A DNA stretch of 8,429 nt from Palsa-504 sp003136255 (lineage in GTDB: Bacteria > Actinomycetota > Actinomycetes > Streptosporangiales > Streptosporangiaceae), in contig PLDT01000360.1 of assembly GCA_003136255.1 (NCBI GenBank), positions 1 to 8,429 of the forward strand, written 5' to 3'. Both the position numbers and the translations under genes were made by a program. Each line of letters begins with the position of its first letter. Positions within the stretch are counted from its first letter, which is position 1. Below, piece by piece: positions 6,569 through 8,429 of this stretch. The notes under the pieces are model-generated. The model ran no database searches and had not been told where the DNA came from. It saw only the letters and a program-made list of their open reading frames with translations.

Positions 6569-8056
6569 ATGAGGCTAGGGACAGCCAGAGCGCGCCTCGT
6601 CATCCTGCTGTCACTCGGAGCCCTGGCGGCGGGGACCCTCGCCGCCTGTACCGCCCCGGCGGTACCCGGCAACTTCATCGGAGGCGTGGCCGGTACCACG
6701 ATCACCCTTGAGGGGCCCAACCAATGGACTCAGAGCGGGAGCAGCTTCGGACGCCCGTGGGCCCAGGTCGTCGCCGAGTTCAAGAAGGTGACGGGCGTGA
6801 CCGTCAACACCGACGTGCTGCCGCTCGCCACGTTCTCCGGCGTCGAGTCGGCTCAGCTGGCCGCCGGCATCGCTCCGGACCTGGTCTTCAACCAGGCGAC
6901 CTACCAGCCGTACATGGTCGTCCCGCTCAACAAGTACCTGAGCCAACCCAATCCGTTCGTGGCCGGCCACAAAAGCTGGCTCTCGCAGTTCGACCAGTCG
7001 GCCTTCTCGGCGAAGGTCACCGGGGTGCTCGATCCCAAGGGAAACTTCGACTGGGTGCCATTCAATCTCGTCGGCATTGCCATGTACTACAACAAGAGCG
7101 CCTTCAAGCGGGCCGGGATCACCGCACCGATCAGCACCTTCGGGCAGCTCATCGGCGACTGCGGGGCACTCGCGAAGGCCGGGTACACGCCGATGGCGAT
7201 GGACAACTCCGCGATCGGATTGGACTTTCCCTACCGGCCGATCCTCGATCAGCTAATCCAGAAGCAGTTCAGCGAGCTGAACCACTTCACTGTCACCGGT
7301 GCGCCAGGCACGGCCCCCGAGCTCACCACCAAGGACCTGGCCTGGGGGATCGCCACCGGGAAGTTCTCGGCCAGTGACCCCTACGTCAAGGAGAGCGTGG
7401 TGCTGTTGAAGCAGCTATTTGACAGCTGCGCGACCAAGAACTGGTCGGGCATCACCGGCCTGTCCGGCGACGGGGTCGGGCTTCCCCAGTTCGAGTCGGG
7501 CCAGGCGGCGATGGCCTTCGCCGTCGACTTCGGTTATGGGACGATCGCTGCGAGCGCGCACTTCCCGATCGGGAGCATGCCCTTCCCCGAGATCACCACG
7601 GCGACCACGACGCTGTCGGCCAACGTCCCCGCACGCTCGGGCAACAGCACCGGGACAAACTACATGATCCCGGCCCATACGAGCGGGAATGCGCTCAAGG
7701 CGTCACTTCTCTTCCTCCAGTTCATGAGCGCCCCGCAGTACATCACAAACTGGCTGGCCGAGACCGGCGGCATCCCCGCAATCCAGGGCATCACCCCACC
7801 AGCCTCCACCGCGGCCTACTTCGAGGGCGCATGGGGCAAGCCGGCGATCATCAACCCGTTCACATCCTCGAGTTACAACATCGCCCCCGGAGTGCTCTTC
7901 ACCGAGGCCTACGACGGCTACCTCCTCGGCTCCAAGACGCTCGGCCAGGAGGTGACCTACTTGGAGGGTCTCTTCCAGCAAGGCGCGGCGTACCTTGTTC
8001 ACAACGACGGCTGGACCGGCCAACCCTGGGCGTCATCGCTCCCCAGCTCGCCGTAG
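6569..8056 (+). CDS. Extracellular solute-binding lipoprotein of the sugar ABC transporter
   Basis: Family 1-type carbohydrate-binding protein, 495 residues, somewhat longer than the usual 420-450. The N-terminus is a lipoprotein signal peptide: MRLGTARAR, a hydrophobic core LVILLSLGALAAG, then the lipobox LAAC with the lipidated Cys at residue 27. The mature protein would be anchored on the outer face of the membrane. Features typical of the family follow: VVAEFKKVTGVTVNTDVLP near residues 68-86, a segment with LAAGIAPDLVFNQ (residues about 97-109), PFNLVGIAMYYNKSAFKRAGI (about 163-183, the hinge strand and helix of these proteins), and FESGQAAMAFAVDFG near 307-321. It lies 149 bp after the permeases and must deliver ligand to them. 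Gene order, with the binding protein last, is less common than binding protein first. The ligand cannot be inferred. Confidence 0.93.
   Translation: MRLGTARARLVILLSLGALAAGTLAACTAPAVPGNFIGGVAGTTITLEGPNQWTQSGSSFGRPWAQVVAEFKKVTGVTVNTDVLPLATFSGVESAQLAAGIAPDLVFNQATYQPYMVVPLNKYLSQPNPFVAGHKSWLSQFDQSAFSAKVTGVLDPKGNFDWVPFNLVGIAMYYNKSAFKRAGITAPISTFGQLIGDCGALAKAGYTPMAMDNSAIGLDFPYRPILDQLIQKQFSELNHFTVTGAPGTAPELTTKDLAWGIATGKFSASDPYVKESVVLLKQLFDSCATKNWSGITGLSGDGVGLPQFESGQAAMAFAVDFGYGTIAASAHFPIGSMPFPEITTATTTLSANVPARSGNSTGTNYMIPAHTSGNALKASLLFLQFMSAPQYITNWLAETGGIPAIQGITPPASTAAYFEGAWGKPAIINPFTSSSYNIAPGVLFTEAYDGYLLGSKTLGQEVTYLEGLFQQGAAYLVHNDGWTGQPWASSLPSSP
6648..6665 (+). repeat. Perfect 8-bp-arm inverted repeat inside the binding-protein signal region
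   Basis: GTACCGCC (6648-6655) and GGCGGTAC (6658-6665), separated by CC, start within the lipobox Cys codon. In RNA this would fold with 7 base pairs and a 4-base loop. It lies about 80 bases into the gene and may be a third element of the structured 5' region, or simply high-GC coincidence. Confidence 0.45.
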
Positions 8057-8124
8057 CCAAACGTGGGCGAAAAACGCGCAGACGGGGCGTCGTGACAACG
8101 GCACAATCGTCCGCATTAGGTAGA

Positions 8125-8194
8125 CCCTGCTGGCCCACCGATTACCGCTACCCCGATCGAGGACTTCCGCCGACTCGCTGGAGCGCCAGCAGGG
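8125..8194. repeat. 10-bp perfect inverted repeat with 50-bp spacer
   Basis: CCCTGCTGGC at 8125-8134 is the exact reverse complement of GCCAGCAGGG at 8185-8194. The right arm is part of the regulator remnant (its LLA codons on the minus strand), so the left arm may be an inverted copy of that stretch left by rearrangement. It could instead act as a long-looped hairpin. Confidence 0.55.
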
Positions 8195-8281
8195 CCGCTG
8201 CTTGGCGCCGCGGACCGGCACCGGCACGCCCGCCGCCACAGCTTCGAGCTCCCCGAACTGCCGGGCCTCCATCACCTCCAC
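8148..8281 (-). pseudogene. Remnant of the N-terminus of a second AfsR/SARP-type regulator
   Basis: Read on the minus strand from GTG at 8281, the frame begins VEVMEARQFGELEAV, then VPVPVRGAKQR, which is the standard start of a SARP winged-helix domain. KQR ends at 8195. At that point the frame breaks: the original frame gives CWRSSES, but adding one base gives LLAL, the expected continuation, followed by QRVGGSPRSG and a stop at 8148-8150. The recognition helix and everything after it are absent, so this is a decayed fragment of about 40 codons. Bases 8216-8196 on the minus strand match window bases 1-21, inside the intact regulator, at 20 of 21 positions, so the two genes belong to one subfamily. 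A single sequencing error could explain the frameshift but not the loss of the rest. Confidence 0.7.
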
Positions 8282-8336
8282 CGTACGGCCGTAGCCCGGC
8301 AAACTCATCACGCCGAGAGATATGCCGGAAATCGCG

Positions 8337-8389
8337 CCCGCCTCAGCGCACGACAGTCCCGCCTCAGCGCTACGACAGTCCCGCCTCAG
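8337..8389. repeat. 21/22-bp tandem repeat carrying CGCCTCAG boxes
   Basis: Unit CCCGCCTCAGCG...ACGACAGT occurs at 8337-8357 (21 bp) and 8358-8379 (22 bp), with a third partial copy from 8380 to 8389. CTCAG lies at 8342, 8363 and 8385, and GACAG at 8352 and 8374, so xxCAG pentamers recur at 10, 11, 11 and 11 bp. On the minus strand the array sits about 55-110 bp upstream of the regulator remnant, where an autoregulatory site would be expected. The octamer CGCCTCAG is shared with the array at 2887-2913. A CATATC at 8324-8319 (minus) is a possible -10. Confidence 0.75.
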
Positions 8390-8429
8390 GGCCCGGGCGC
8401 AGGCTACGTCCAAGACCCAAGCACATCGA

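Larger units (their letters stand above)
8057..8429. other. Gene-poor tail after the transporter operon
   Basis: No intact gene was found in these 373 bases. They hold a minus-strand regulator remnant (8148-8281), a 10-bp inverted repeat overlapping it (8125-8194) and a tandem repeat upstream of it (8337-8389). An intrinsic terminator for the binding-protein gene is not evident. The 126-codon minus-strand reading frame over 8033-8413 resembles a protein only in the remnant part. Confidence 0.7.

Noticed and set aside
6469..6711. 80-codon ORF starting at the ATG after the minigene
   Set aside because: Overlaps the binding-protein gene in another frame, arginine-rich, no motif; its start may matter only as part of the leader.
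8337..8389. CRISPR array
   Set aside because: Units are directly adjacent 21-22-bp tandem copies with no variable spacers and no cas genes nearby.
8033..8413. 126-codon minus-strand gene
   Set aside because: Only the part between 8281 and 8195 resembles a protein family; the N-terminal part is translated tandem repeat and the C-terminal part follows a frameshift and overlaps the binding-protein end.

Overview
High-GC DNA with dense, mostly plus-strand genes. The strong GC bias at third codon positions, an AfsR/SARP-type giant regulator, and a sugar ABC operon without its own ATPase all point to an actinomycete-like actinobacterium. Two runs of N (2562-2581 and 5453-5454) show that this is a draft scaffold. 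Each run sits inside a gene and breaks its reading frame.

Layout. (1) 2-2885: most of an AfsR-like regulator (winged helix, BTAD, NB-ARC, TPR-like C-terminus), missing about its first 25 codons at the window edge and interrupted by the first gap. (2) 2886-2936: a short intergenic stretch with three CTCAG direct repeats at exactly 11-bp spacing, the geometry SARP regulators recognise. (3) 2937-3425: a small helical-repeat protein of unknown role. (4) 3463-4497: a medium-chain dehydrogenase that lacks the usual catalytic zinc ligands. (5) 4644-5550, 5550-6419 and 6569-8056: two sugar-type ABC permeases and a lipoprotein solute-binding protein. (6) 8057-8429: a gene-poor tail with the decayed N-terminus of a second SARP-type regulator on the minus strand. 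Upstream of that remnant is a tandem repeat carrying the same CGCCTCAG octamer seen at 2906-2913.

How the parts may work together (inference): the regulator probably acts on the 2887-2913 array and drives the small TPR gene and perhaps the dehydrogenase. The ABC genes import a carbohydrate or related solute, and a shared MsiK-like ATPase encoded elsewhere would energise them. The dehydrogenase could oxidise the imported compound or a derivative. The substrate cannot be read from the sequence.

Main points for a second look: the phased repeat arrays shared by the two regulator loci; the decayed second regulator; a Shine-Dalgarno followed by a two-codon ORF and two perfect hairpins before the binding-protein gene; a 14-codon ORF bridging two genes by ATGA overlaps; and an apparent 591-residue double permease that is an assembly artefact.
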